64,000 bases of DNA, taken from assembly GCF_029962605.1 (NCBI RefSeq), contig NZ_CP124750.1, positions 2,790,001 to 2,854,000 of the forward strand, in the 5' to 3' direction. Position numbers and translations under genes: made by a program. The DNA comes from Serratia sarumanii. GTDB lineage: Bacteria; Pseudomonadota; Gammaproteobacteria; Enterobacterales; Enterobacteriaceae. The notes under the pieces were generated by a model that worked only from the letters and a program-made list of their open reading frames with translations, had not been told where the DNA came from and did not search any database. Positions 10,745-20,353 of this stretch are shown here, in pieces. Position 1 is the first letter of the stretch. Each line of letters begins with the position of its first letter.

Positions 10745-11158
10745 TTAACCGGCCGTTTGATCGCCATTTTCGCCATCGGTAAAGCTCAGTGAAGCGGAAT
10801 TGACGCAGTAGCGATCGCCGGTCGGCTGCGGGCCATCGGGGAAAACGTGCCCCAGGTGTGCGTCGCAATGGCCGCAGCGGATTTCAACACGATGCATATT
10901 ATGTGAATTATCATCAAGATAACGGATAGCATCGGCGGAAACCGGCTCATAAAAGCTCGGCCAGCCGCAGCCGGAATCGTATTTGGTTTCGGAATAGAAC
11001 AGCGGCTGGTTACAGCACAGGCAATGGTACACGCCCTCGCGCTTGTTGTGCAGCAATTTGCCGCTGAACGGCGCTTCGGTGCCGCGCTGTTGCGTCACAT
11101 AACGTTGGATTTCATTCAGTTCCGTGACCGGATGACCGGGGGTTGTCTCTTTAGCCAT
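10745..11158 (-). CDS. msrB: Peptide-methionine (R)-S-oxide reductase
   Basis: MsrB repairs R-methionine sulfoxide in oxidised proteins. The 137-residue protein has two CxxC zinc pairs, Cys46/Cys49 and Cys95/Cys98, and the catalytic Cys118 in [10 protein letters not shown] further cysteine, Cys48, sits inside the first zinc pair. It is divergent from gapA, with a 348-base shared control region that carries a CRP site. Confidence 0.96.
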   Translation of the reverse strand: MAKETTPGHPVTELNEIQRYVTQQRGTEAPFSGKLLHNKREGVYHCLCCNQPLFYSETKYDSGCGWPSFYEPVSADAIRYLDDNSHNMHRVEIRCGHCDAHLGHVFPDGPQPTGDRYCVNSASLSFTDGENGDQTAG

Positions 11159-11282
11159 TTGTGCTTATCTCTGAATGTGGATAATGTCAACGAAAACAAT
11201 GATTAATAATAACAAAAAATTAACACCGCTGCAGGGGTTTTTGGCCTAAACTGTAGCCCATAAAGGCCACGTCACGATGATA

Positions 11283-11298
11283 TGTGATAGCGATCACA
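11283..11298. promoter_or_regulatory. CRP-cAMP binding site between msrB and gapA
   Basis: TGTGA-TAGCGA-TCACA matches the CRP consensus half-sites exactly with the correct 6-base spacer. It is 209 bases before the gapA ATG and 125 bases before the msrB start, so it could serve either. The rest of the 11159-11506 gap holds the gapA promoter region, with TTGACA at 11421 and TTGACG at 11436. Confidence 0.8.
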
Positions 11299-11455
11299 CA
11301 TCTTGCGTATGCTGACTTTATACTTGGCGGCTTGTCCCCATATAACGGATGAGGCCGAGCGCAAATGGACTGTGCAATAAGCGTGCAAAACCACCCTTCC
11401 GGTTTGACTTGCCGCAAGAATTGACACGATTCCGCTTGACGCTGGGTAAGGTTTT

Positions 11456-11467
11456 TGTAATTTTACA
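11456..11467. promoter_or_regulatory. TGTAA-N2-TTACA dyad before gapA
   Basis: The half-sites are those of the HexR box, but the spacer is 2 bases, not 5. The dyad overlaps the likely -10 region of the proximal gapA promoter and lies 39 bases before the ATG. A link to HexR is inference. Confidence 0.4.
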
Positions 11468-11494
11468 ACCAACCTTTTATTCACTAACAAATAG

Positions 11495-12502
<1,008 letters not shown>

Positions 12503-12527
12503 TGGCATGATGTTAAGCTGATAATGA

Positions 12528-12554
12528 GGGCGACATTTTTGTCGCCCTTTTTTT
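12528..12554 (+). terminator. Rho-independent terminator of gapA
   Basis: A GGGCGAC/GTCGCCC stem with a six-base ATTTTT loop is followed by seven T. Confidence 0.93.
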
Positions 12555-12563
12555 ACCCGTCAT

Positions 12564-12666
12564 CTTTCGAGTCACCGCGTTGTTGGCTGCACACACTCAT
12601 CCCAGTCACTTACTTAAGTAAGCTTCTGGGAGTTCCTGCGCTTGCCGCCTAGCTGTGACCCGAAAG
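12564..12666. repeat. Nested palindromic intergenic element
   Basis: The outer arms are CTTTCGAGTCAC (12564-12575) and GTGACCCGAAAG (12655-12666). Inside are CCCAG/CTGGG (12601 and 12626) and a perfect 14-bp palindrome CTTACTTAAGTAAG (12609-12622). It fills the gapA-yeaD gap and has no coding potential. It resembles dispersed palindromic elements seen between enterobacterial genes, but only one copy occurs in this window, so that is recall. Confidence 0.55.
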
Positions 12667-12709
12667 CTATAGGGTTCATGTGTATCTCCGGCAAACAATA
12701 GGTCATGAA

Positions 12710-13585
12710 ATGAACGAGAAAATTTTCACCCTGCCCGTTTCCGAACAGATTTCGCCATACATCAGCCAGCGGCAACTCGATGAGCTGGGCGTGGTTGTGG
12801 TGTCGCATCCGAAAGTGCGCGCGGCCGTCGCGCTGCAAGGCGCCCATTTGCTGGCCTGGCAGCCCAGCGGTGAGCAGCCGGTGATTTGGCTCAGCAACAA
12901 TACCCCCTTCGCCAAAGGCAAGGCCATCCGCGGCGGCGTGCCGATCTGCTGGCCGTGGTTCGGCCCGGTGGCGCAACCCTCCCACGGTTTTGCCCGCAAC
13001 CAGCCCTGGAGCCTGACGGCGCACGATGAAGATGACAACGGCGTCATCCTGACCTTTACGCTGAAGGACAATGAGCAGACCCGCAAACTGTGGCCGCACG
13101 CCTTCACGCTGATTGCCCGCTTCAAGCTGGGTGCGGAGTGCGAAATCGAACTGGAATCGCACGGCGATTATCAGGCCACGGCGGCGCTGCACAGTTACTT
13201 CCAGGTCGGCGACATCGATCGGGTCAGCGTGGCGGGTCTGGGCGAGCCTTATATCGACAAGGTGGCGGGCGGCGCAGAGGCGCTTCAGGAAGGCGAAGTG
13301 ACCTTCGTCGGCCAAACCGACCGCGTCTATACCCGCCCGGAGGCCTTCAGCCAGATCCGCGATCCGGCGCTCGCGCGCACCATAGAGGTTCACCACCATC
13401 ATATGAGCGACGTCATCGCCTGGAACCCCGGCGTGGAGCTCTCCTGCAGCATGGGGGATATGCCGAACGACGGTTACAAGACCATGGTCTGCATCGAGAC
13501 CGGGCGCGTCAGCAAACCGCTGGTCGCCGCCGGCGAGCAGCCCGCCCGTTTGGGCGTGACCTTCCGCAGCCGTAAGAAGGCTTGA
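12710..13585 (+). CDS. yeaD: D-hexose-6-phosphate epimerase-like protein YeaD
   Basis: YeaD is a cytoplasmic aldose 1-epimerase superfamily protein, thought to interconvert anomers of hexose 6-phosphates. The start at MNEKIFTLPV gives 291 residues against 294 in E. coli; an in-frame GTG at 12680 is less likely. The family motifs GAHLLAW, LSNNTPF and RGGVPICWPWFG are at about 43-85. It follows gapA as in E. coli, with a terminator and repeat between them, so it probably has its own promoter. Confidence 0.93.
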   Translation: MNEKIFTLPVSEQISPYISQRQLDELGVVVVSHPKVRAAVALQGAHLLAWQPSGEQPVIWLSNNTPFAKGKAIRGGVPICWPWFGPVAQPSHGFARNQPWSLTAHDEDDNGVILTFTLKDNEQTRKLWPHAFTLIARFKLGAECEIELESHGDYQATAALHSYFQVGDIDRVSVAGLGEPYIDKVAGGAEALQEGEVTFVGQTDRVYTRPEAFSQIRDPALARTIEVHHHHMSDVIAWNPGVELSCSMGDMPNDGYKTMVCIETGRVSKPLVAAGEQPARLGVTFRSRKKA

Positions 13586-13618
13586 GGCGCCGCGCGCGAC
13601 AGCGCACTGCAGATGTGC

Positions 13619-13643
13619 AAAAGGGGCGCCTGCGCCCCTTTTT
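13619..13643. terminator. Bidirectional terminator between yeaD and mipA
   Basis: The symmetric hairpin AAAAGGGGCGC/GCGCCCCTTTTT serves both convergent genes, with an A-run on one side and a T-run on the other. Confidence 0.88.
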
Positions 13644-13679
13644 GATGCACGCCACGCACGATAATCGTGCAATGCGTGA

Positions 13680-14444
13680 TTAGAAGGTGTAGCTCACACC
13701 CGTCATCAACAAACCGGTGTAGGATTTATCCACCATCGGGCTGTCTTTCACTTCATCCGACAACTTCACATAGCGGCCGAGGAAGAAGGCGTTCCAGCTT
13801 TTGTTGATCTGGTAATTGGCGCTCAGTTCGAGATACGGCGCCCAGCTATCGCCTGGGGTGTAGCTGTCCAGGCCGCTGCGGCGCGATTCATTGGCGCTAA
13901 CTCCGTAGTAATATTTGTTCTGGTTTTTGCTGTTCCACATCACGCCTACGCCCGGGACCAGCGTCAGCGCGTCCAGATCAAACTTGTACAGATAAGCCAC
14001 GTCGCCCACCAGCCCGTTGCTGTAGTTCAACGTGTCGCCGGTGAAGGTGGTGCGGAGGGTGCCCCACTCCGCGTGGTGCGAATAAGCCAGGCCGGCCATC
14101 AGCGTGCCGCGGCGTTTGTCGAGACGCTTCATGCGATCGTCATCGCTGTCGCCAGGGCGGTAGCCCCATGGCGTGTAGTAACCCATGATGCTCAGCTGGT
14201 TTTCTTGATCTTTCCACAGGTAGTAACCGGCGGTCAGAGTACGGAAGTAGAAGTCGTCACCTTCATAGTCGATGACGGGCACCGGATATACGCGATCCTG
14301 ATAACCGCGATACGCGTCCGGGCTAACCAGCGCGCCGGCGCCGAGTGACCAGGTTCCCGCCTGAGCACTTTGCGCACAAACCATTGCGGAAGCGATAATT
14401 GCTAGCGTTTTGAGTTTTGAAATCTTCACTGGTTCTTTTTCCAT
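13680..14444 (-). CDS. mipA: MltA-interacting outer-membrane protein MipA
   Basis: This is a MipA/OmpV family beta-barrel; E. coli MipA scaffolds the lytic transglycosylase MltA and the synthase PBP1B. A signal peptide ends AQSAQAG near residue 30. Amphipathic strands follow, and the C-terminus ends GVSYTF, the aromatic signature of outer-membrane barrels. It has 254 residues against 248 in E. coli. The ATG at 14444 lacks a ribosome-binding site. The GTG five codons downstream, behind GGAAAAAGA, may be the true start. Confidence 0.93.
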   Translation of the reverse strand: MEKEPVKISKLKTLAIIASAMVCAQSAQAGTWSLGAGALVSPDAYRGYQDRVYPVPVIDYEGDDFYFRTLTAGYYLWKDQENQLSIMGYYTPWGYRPGDSDDDRMKRLDKRRGTLMAGLAYSHHAEWGTLRTTFTGDTLNYSNGLVGDVAYLYKFDLDALTLVPGVGVMWNSKNQNKYYYGVSANESRRSGLDSYTPGDSWAPYLELSANYQINKSWNAFFLGRYVKLSDEVKDSPMVDKSYTGLLMTGVSYTF

Positions 14445-14870
14445 AAATTACAGGGTTAATAGCCGCAATAGTTTATGTGAAAATTTAGTTGCGCGCCTAA
14501 TCTTTACAATAGAAAACGACCAAGATCGAATAACTTATAGCGGAATTATGAATTAATCATGGCGGAACGATGACGTTTCATCCTGCAGGCCGCGCCAGAC
14601 AAGGCATTTGGCTTCCACTGTAATAACTGAGTCATTGATATGACTTAAAAAAAGCTTTTTCTGCGGCAGGAAATTTTCCGGCAAGCAAACTAAGCTTAAA
14701 TCAGAAGGTGAATTTATCCTGAGCCCAGTGGCAAACAGCGCAACTCGCGATAATAAGCGCACCAAGTTGGCATACGGGTTGCTGTACTCAGGCGTATTCT
14801 CATCTTCCGGGGGCCAGAACACTATCACACGCTCTCTTTAACCTGTGCTAATAACGAAAGGACGGGCATC
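14445..14870. other. AT-rich control region between mipA and yeaG
   Basis: These 426 bases between divergent genes contain the sigma-54-type promoter listed at 14767-14783. I see no convincing gene. A GTG-initiated frame on the minus strand (14553-14828) has no ribosome-binding site and no recognisable family features. Confidence 0.6.
14767..14783 (+). promoter_or_regulatory. Sigma-54-type promoter of yeaGH
   Basis: The sequence TTGGCATACGGGTTGCT has the -24 GG (14769-14770) and -12 GC (14781-14782) separated by exactly 10 bases, close to the consensus TGGCAC-N5-TTGC. It lies about 90 bases before the yeaG ATG. E. coli yeaGH is linked to nitrogen control, which fits. No clear NtrC site was seen upstream. 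Confidence 0.7.
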
Positions 14871-16805
14871 ATGAACATATTTGACCACTATCGCCAGCGC
14901 TACGAAGCTGCCAAGGACGAAGAGTTCACACTGCAGGAATTTCTTACCATTTGCCGGCAAGATCGCAGTGCCTATGCCAACGCGGCCGAACGTCTGCTGA
15001 TGGCTATCGGTGAACCTGTGATGGTCGACACTGCGCTAGAATCACGCCTGTCGCGCCTGTTCTCCAACCGCGTGATCGCACGCTATCCGGCCTTTGAAGA
15101 ATTCTACGGCATGGAAGAGGCCATCGAACAGATCGTCTCTTACCTGAAACACGCCGCGCAGGGCCTGGAAGAGAAGAAACAGATCCTTTACCTGCTCGGC
15201 CCGGTGGGCGGCGGTAAATCCTCGCTGGCGGAGCGTCTTAAGGCGTTGATGCAGCGCGTGCCCATCTACACCCTCAGCGCCAACGGCGAACGCAGCCCGG
15301 TCAACGATCATCCGCTGTGCCTGTTCAACCCGCAGGAAGATGCCTCGATCCTGGAAAAAGAGTTCAACATCCCGAGTCGCTATCTCGGCACCATCATGTC
15401 GCCGTGGGCGGCGAAGCGCCTGCATGAGTTCGGCGGCGACATCACCAAGTTTAAAGTCGTCAAAGTGCGCCCTTCCATCCTGGAGCAGATCGCCATCGCC
15501 AAAACCGAACCGGGCGATGAGAACAACCAGGACATCTCGGCGCTGGTCGGTAAAGTGGACATCCGTAAGCTGGAGAATCATGCGCAGAACGATCCGGACG
15601 CCTACGGCTACTCCGGCGCCCTGTGCCGCGCCAACCAGGGGATAATGGAATTCGTCGAGATGTTCAAAGCGCCGATCAAGGTGCTGCACCCGCTGCTGAC
15701 GGCGACCCAGGAAGGCAACTACAACGGCACCGAGGGCATCTCCGCCCTGCCGTTCAACGGCATCATTCTGGCGCACTCCAACGAATCCGAGTGGGTGACC
15801 TTCCGTAACAACAAGAACAACGAAGCGTTCCTCGACCGCGTGTACATCGTCAAGGTGCCTTACTGCCTGCGCGTGTCGGAAGAGATCAAGATTTACGACA
15901 AGCTGCTGGATCACAGCGAGCTGACCCACGCGCCCTGCGCGCCGGGCACCCTCGAAACGCTCGCGCGCTTTAGCGTGCTGTCGCGGCTGAAAGAGCCGGA
16001 AAACTCGAGCATTTACTCGAAAATGCGCGTGTATGACGGTGAAAGCCTCAAGGATACCGATCCGAAAGCCAAGTCCTATCAGGAGTACCGCGACTACGCC
16101 GGGGTTGACGAAGGCATGAACGGCCTCTCCACCCGTTTCGCCTTTAAAATCCTCTCGCGGGTATTCAACTTCGATCACGCCGAGGTGGCGGCCAACCCGG
16201 TACACCTGTTCTATGTGCTGGAGCAGCAGATCGAACGCGAACAGTTCCCGCAGGATTTGGCCGAGAAATACCTGGAGCACCTGAAAGGCTATCTGATCCC
16301 GAAATACGCCGAATTTATCGGCAAAGAGATCCAGACCGCCTATCTGGAATCCTACTCGGAATACGGGCAGAACATTTTTGACCGCTACGTGACCTACGCG
16401 GACTTCTGGATCCAGGATCAGGAGTATCGCGATCCCGACACCGGTCAGCTGTTCGACCGCGAGTCGTTGAACGCCGAACTGGAGAAAATCGAGAAACCGG
16501 CCGGCATCAGCAACCCGAAAGATTTCCGTAACGAAATCGTGAACTTCGTGCTGCGCGCCCGCGCCAACAACAACGGCCGTAATCCGAACTGGACCAGCTA
16601 CGAGAAGCTGCGCACCGTGATCGAGAAGAAAATGTTCTCCAATACCGAAGAGCTGTTGCCGGTCATTTCGTTTAACGCCAAAACATCGACGGACGAGCAG
16701 AAGAAACACGACGACTTCGTCGACCGCATGATGGAGAAAGGCTATACCCGCAAGCAGGTGCGCCTGCTGTGTGAATGGTATCTGCGGGTCAGAAAATCCT
16801 CATAA
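14871..16805 (+). CDS. yeaG: PrkA-family serine protein kinase YeaG
   Basis: YeaG is a cytoplasmic kinase of the PrkA family, induced in nitrogen starvation and stationary phase in E. coli. The 644-residue protein has an N-terminal AAA-type domain with the P-loop GPVGGGKS (110-117) and a C-terminal kinase-like region. AAAGGA precedes the ATG. yeaH follows 132 bases later on the same strand. PrkA, YhbH and SpoVR form a co-occurring set, and the SpoVR member ycgB is also in this window. Confidence 0.96.
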   Translation: MNIFDHYRQRYEAAKDEEFTLQEFLTICRQDRSAYANAAERLLMAIGEPVMVDTALESRLSRLFSNRVIARYPAFEEFYGMEEAIEQIVSYLKHAAQGLEEKKQILYLLGPVGGGKSSLAERLKALMQRVPIYTLSANGERSPVNDHPLCLFNPQEDASILEKEFNIPSRYLGTIMSPWAAKRLHEFGGDITKFKVVKVRPSILEQIAIAKTEPGDENNQDISALVGKVDIRKLENHAQNDPDAYGYSGALCRANQGIMEFVEMFKAPIKVLHPLLTATQEGNYNGTEGISALPFNGIILAHSNESEWVTFRNNKNNEAFLDRVYIVKVPYCLRVSEEIKIYDKLLDHSELTHAPCAPGTLETLARFSVLSRLKEPENSSIYSKMRVYDGESLKDTDPKAKSYQEYRDYAGVDEGMNGLSTRFAFKILSRVFNFDHAEVAANPVHLFYVLEQQIEREQFPQDLAEKYLEHLKGYLIPKYAEFIGKEIQTAYLESYSEYGQNIFDRYVTYADFWIQDQEYRDPDTGQLFDRESLNAELEKIEKPAGISNPKDFRNEIVNFVLRARANNNGRNPNWTSYEKLRTVIEKKMFSNTEELLPVISFNAKTSTDEQKKHDDFVDRMMEKGYTRKQVRLLCEWYLRVRKSS

Positions 16806-16937
16806 CGCCTCAGGTAAGCGGCATTATCAGGGCCATGTCCACAGTCATGGACGTTGCAGCGCAGCCCAGGGAGGGGCTGGCATATTGCGCTGTCGCGGCC
16901 GGGACATGAAGAGTTGGCAACGTCGTTTGGGGGAAGT

Positions 16938-18206
16938 ATGGCCTATTTCATTGACCGGCGGCTGAACGGCAAAAACAAGAGCATGGTGAACCGCCAGCGC
17001 TTCTTGCGCCGTTACAAGTCGCAAATCAAACAGTCGATTGCCGAAGCCATCAACAAGCGTTCGGTCACCGACGTAGACAGCGGGGAGTCGGTCTCCATCC
17101 CCACTGACGATATCAACGAACCGATGTTTCATCAGGGGCGCGGCGGCACTCGCCATCGCGTTCACCCGGGCAATGACCACTTCGTGCAGAACGATCGCGT
17201 TGAGCGGCCTCAGGGCGGCGCAGGCGGTGGCGGTGGCCAGGGCAACGCCAGCCAGGACGGTGAAGGCCAGGATGAATTCGTCTTCCAGATCTCCAAAGAC
17301 GAGTACCTCGATCTGCTGTTCGAGGATCTCGCCCTGCCCAACCTGAAAAAGAATCAGTACAAGCAGCTGACCGAGTTCAAAACCCATCGCGCCGGCTATA
17401 CCGCCAACGGCGTGCCGGCCAACATCAGCGTCGTGCGTTCGCTGCAGAACTCGTTGGCGCGACGTACCGCCATGACCGCCGGTAAAAGACGCGCGTTGCA
17501 CGAGCTGGAAGACGCGCTGACCCAGCTGGAAAACACCGAACCGGTGCAATTGCTGGAAGAGGAGCGGCTGCGCAAGGAAATTGCCGAACTGCGCAAGAAA
17601 ATCGAAAGCGTACCGTTTATCGATACCTTCGACCTGCGCTACAAAAACTATGAGCGCCGGCCGGAGCCTTCCAGCCAGGCGGTGATGTTCTGCCTGATGG
17701 ACGTGTCCGGTTCGATGGATCAGGCGACCAAAGACATGGCCAAGCGCTTTTACATTCTGCTTTATCTGTTCCTGAGCCGAACCTACAAGAACGTCGAGGT
17801 GGTCTATATTCGCCATCACACCCAGGCGAAAGAGGTGGACGAACAGGAGTTCTTCTATTCGCAGGAAACCGGCGGCACCATCGTCTCCAGCGCGCTGAAG
17901 TTGATGAACGACGTGGTCGAAGAGCGTTATGACCCGGCGCAATGGAATATCTACGCCGCGCAAGCGTCGGACGGCGACAACTGGGCTGACGACTCACCGC
18001 TGTGCCATGAGCTGTTGGCGAAGAAGATCCTGCCGATGGTGCGTTATTACAGCTACATAGAAATCACTCGCCGCGCTCACCAAACGCTGTGGCGCGAATA
18101 TGAGGATCTGCAGGCAAGATTCGATAACTTCGCCATGCAGCATATCCGCGAACCGGACGATATCTATCCGGTATTCCGCGAACTGTTTCGCAAACAGACC
18201 GTGTGA
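16938..18206 (+). CDS. yeaH: UPF0229 protein YeaH
   Basis: YeaH is the partner of the YeaG kinase, with an unknown biochemical role. The start at [15 protein letters not shown] gives 422 residues; in-frame codons upstream are not conserved. A Gly-rich linker (about 98-115) follows the N-terminal basic region. The C-terminal half has a von Willebrand A-like metal site DVSGSM, preceded by a coiled-coil-like stretch around 195-230. It ends with a strong terminator, so the operon is yeaGH. Confidence 0.93.
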   Translation: MAYFIDRRLNGKNKSMVNRQRFLRRYKSQIKQSIAEAINKRSVTDVDSGESVSIPTDDINEPMFHQGRGGTRHRVHPGNDHFVQNDRVERPQGGAGGGGGQGNASQDGEGQDEFVFQISKDEYLDLLFEDLALPNLKKNQYKQLTEFKTHRAGYTANGVPANISVVRSLQNSLARRTAMTAGKRRALHELEDALTQLENTEPVQLLEEERLRKEIAELRKKIESVPFIDTFDLRYKNYERRPEPSSQAVMFCLMDVSGSMDQATKDMAKRFYILLYLFLSRTYKNVEVVYIRHHTQAKEVDEQEFFYSQETGGTIVSSALKLMNDVVEERYDPAQWNIYAAQASDGDNWADDSPLCHELLAKKILPMVRYYSYIEITRRAHQTLWREYEDLQARFDNFAMQHIREPDDIYPVFRELFRKQTV

Positions 18207-18228
18207 ATAACGTCGCGTGAATGTCACC

Positions 18229-18265
18229 ACAGCCGGAAAACGCCGTTTTCCGGCTGTTTCTTTTT
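18229..18265 (+). terminator. Rho-independent terminator of yeaGH
   Basis: A 13-bp perfect stem ACAGCCGGAAAAC/GTTTTCCGGCTGT with a GCC loop is followed by TTCTTTTT. The remaining bases to 18542 are AT-rich. They hold a GCCCGC/GCGGGC hairpin shortly before the next start, and I see no gene in them. Confidence 0.92.
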
Positions 18266-18542
18266 CGCATTATATATTTACATCACCTATGTTTGATTTT
18301 TAGGCAATGGAATATCAATAATAAGTCAGATTCCCCAGAACGGCCGTCTCTATTATTTGTTCTTCTGAGGTTATTCCTAAACATTCGCCTCTGTGCCCAC
18401 ACAGCTTGATAGGAATATTCCCATTCAGTTATCGTTACCCCGTCGCTTAAGTCTCTTCCTAAGCGAAATTTGCCTCATTTTATTTTTCTATGGCTTCTCA
18501 GCCCGCTGCGGCGGGCATTTACCTGTCAGCAGGTTAGACATC

Positions 18543-18773
18543 ATGATCGATTACACCCTCTATGGCCTCAACAAGCACGATGTTGATGAATACCATAAGC
18601 AAATATGCTGCCTGCTTGGCAAAAACGTGCTGCTGGTGCTGACCGCCAACAAGCCGATAACCAAACAGAACCTGCTCGCCAGCCTTATCCAGGAGATAGA
18701 AAAACAGCCCGATGATTATTTTCAGCGGTTGCATCGTGCAGCCATAGAAATGATCGGCGTTAACGGACGCTAA
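18543..18773 (+). CDS. Small AriR/YmgB-type biofilm and acid-stress regulator-like protein
   Basis: This is a 76-residue soluble protein. Its second half (NKPITKQNLLASLIQEIEK, about 40-58) aligns by eye with the helix of E. coli AriR/YmgB (VNNKNIILSLIHSLE), and a long C-terminal helix follows. AriR influences biofilm formation and acid resistance through an Rcs-linked route. The start at 18543 sits behind AGGTT; an upstream frame to 18393 would add 50 unconserved residues. Two adjacent cysteines near residue 22 are unusual. The assignment is by pattern only. Confidence 0.6.
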   Translation: MIDYTLYGLNKHDVDEYHKQICCLLGKNVLLVLTANKPITKQNLLASLIQEIEKQPDDYFQRLHRAAIEMIGVNGR

Positions 18774-19390
18774 GGCGATATACGTAAGGCAGGCATCTAC
18801 GCCATTATTGCCGCCGCCGTCGTGTCGATGATGCTGTTGATTATTAATATCGATAGCGATATCAGCGAAGGGATAGCCTGCCGCAGAATGTCATCTTTTA
18901 GTCCGAAAACCCTTTCTGCCCTTGCTGTATTTCGCGCCGGCCGCCTCATCAATCAAACCCGCCACCTCATCGGCATGGAAACCAGCGAGGTCAACGCATT
19001 TCCACCGTATGAATCGCCGAATATCCCCTGCGCGGAGCCGTCCCAGAATCAGCGTACCAGCACGATAATGGGTTGCGTGCTCATTGCCGACTCCTTCATC
19101 TCATAGACTGCGCCGTAGACAGATGAATGGCTCCCCCTAAGGGAGGCGCGTGGCTGCCTTCGACGCCACGCAGTCCCCATTTTCTATAGTCAGCCTCAGG
19201 CGTTCAGCAATGGCGACGACGAGTTAGCGTTCCCGGTTTTCCGGCGTCGCCACGGCCTTATCGAAGCGGCTTACGCCGCAAGGGTGGAGAAAAAAACGAT
19301 TAAAACTAGGATTTTTACCCATGTCGATCTAAAATTTCGCGCAAAAACAAAGAGAAGTAAATTTAGCCCAACGGGAAAAGGAATGAAGTT
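18774..19390 (+). other. Gene-poor stretch with a decayed membrane-helix coding remnant
   Basis: From about 18780 a frame without a start codon encodes IRKAGIYAIIAAAVVS and then MMLLIIN, which looks like one transmembrane helix. It then runs on as unconvincing sequence to 19106. I read this as a remnant of a small membrane gene. Further on are GC-rich hairpins around 19130-19175 (GCGTGGC/GCCACGC). I see no intact gene before 19391. Confidence 0.35.
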
Positions 19391-19480
19391 GTGAAGGAAA
19401 TGATCTCCATCGTTTTTATGGCATGCCTGCTGGCGCTGCTGTTTTCGTGGCTGTTCGTCTACGGTCTTAACATTCATTAA
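19391..19480 (+). CDS. 29-residue single-helix membrane peptide
   Basis: A GTG start sits 8 bases after an AAAAGGA ribosome-binding site. The peptide is MKEM followed by about 20 hydrophobic residues (FMACLLALLFSWLFVYG) and ends LNIH. The charge layout, positive at the start, is typical of bacterial small membrane proteins. No family is recognised. It lies 430 bases upstream of the GhoT-like gene on the same strand. Confidence 0.5.
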   Translation: MKEMISIVFMACLLALLFSWLFVYGLNIH

Positions 19481-19909
19481 ACCCGCAACGTCCACAATCC
19501 CCTCCCTGGCCGGCTGGCGGCGCATCGTGACAGATGTGCTAAAACCGGCACCTGAAGGGTTCATGTACCGCCAAACCCACGCCAACTCACCTTAGCCGTC
19601 CGTCCGCCAATACATCATTAATTTTTATGAGTCATAACCCCCATCGCGTTCCCCCCTTCACCGGCTCTTTTACTGCTTAGGGGAGTCACCTCCAGAAAAA
19701 GGGTTTGCCTGACGCGAAATGTTACCGGTAACTATGCTGTTGATTTCTTTTGGTTATAAACGTAAAGCAGTTAATACCCCTACGTTCTTTATAGAAATAA
19801 ATTATGCATTCTTATGGATAAAGGTTTGAATAAACGGCCTTTGGTCATTGATTATCACCCGCCAAGCTCCTAGAATTCGCGCGTAAAAATACAACTGGGA
19901 TCGGGTTTC
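19481..19909. other. Spacer before the GhoT-like gene
   Basis: These 429 bases become AT-rich towards 19800. A possible promoter TTGAAT-N18-GATTAT begins near 19828 and reads into the toxin-like gene. I see no antitoxin-like frame of GhoS size and no other gene. Confidence 0.4.
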
Positions 19910-20086
19910 ATGTCGTCGCTGTGGGTTGCAACGCAATACTGTTATTTTATCGGCCTGTTAGTTTCTATGATTTTCACCTACCTGGTTAGCCGGGACACCG
20001 TCAAAATTCGCTGTATCAGCGCACTGACCATCGGGTTAACCTGGCCGTTAAGCCTGCCGGTGGTGTTGCTGTTTTCGCTGTTCTGA
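19910..20086 (+). CDS. GhoT/OrtT family membrane toxin, orphan
   Basis: This 58-residue protein has two predicted helices (about 11-27 and 37-57). The C-terminal signature WPLSLPVVLLFSLF nearly matches E. coli GhoT (WPMSLPVALLFSLF) and OrtT. GhoT and OrtT insert into the inner membrane, dissipate proton motive force and promote growth arrest or persistence. GhoT is normally paired with the RNase antitoxin GhoS; no GhoS-like frame is adjacent, so this resembles the antitoxin-less OrtT. The family call is by eye, but the motif is strong. Confidence 0.82.
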   Translation: MSSLWVATQYCYFIGLLVSMIFTYLVSRDTVKIRCISALTIGLTWPLSLPVVLLFSLF

Positions 20087-20173
20087 CGCCCCCAATACCT
20101 CGCGTGGGTTTTTAAACAGGCATGCTAATGAAAAGAGGCCGACCACCGGCGCAGTGGATTTTTGGCGCGGAAT

Positions 20174-20199
20174 AAAAAAACGCCAGCGCAAGGCTGGCA
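20174..20199 (-). terminator. Minus-strand terminator downstream of the 97-residue membrane protein
   Basis: Read on the minus strand, GCCAGCCTTGCGCTGGCG is followed by seven T. It serves the gene at 20354-20647. Confidence 0.75.
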
Positions 20200-20353
20200 T
20201 GAAAACTGGAAGCAATGTGAGCAATGTCGTGCCGGATCGGGGGGCACAGAAGGAGACAACCCTTTTCCCCTCACCGGCGATTCAAATGATAATACGTCTC
20301 ATTATTGAATGTAAAGTCATTTCCCTGCGTAACTCTTCCCCCCTGGAAAAATA

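Noticed and set aside
14553..14828. 91-codon minus-strand frame in the mipA-yeaG gap
   Set aside because: GTG start without a ribosome-binding site, no recognisable domain, and it overlaps the sigma-54-type promoter of yeaG.
15042..16709. 555-codon minus-strand frame opposite yeaG
   Set aside because: Shadow of yeaG, with the same low-complexity residue bias.
18822..19106. 94-codon plus-strand frame
   Set aside because: Only the first helix looks protein-like. There is no ribosome-binding site and the remainder is unconvincing. Listed as a possible remnant instead.
19271..19585. 104-codon minus-strand frame
   Set aside because: Antisense to the 29-residue peptide, with no ribosome-binding site. 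The hydrophobic part is the mirror of low-complexity AT-rich DNA.
20284..20307. Fur-like inverted repeat with ATGATAAT and CATTAT
   Set aside because: Too many mismatches to the Fur consensus, and it lies at the 3' side of the nearest gene, not in a promoter.
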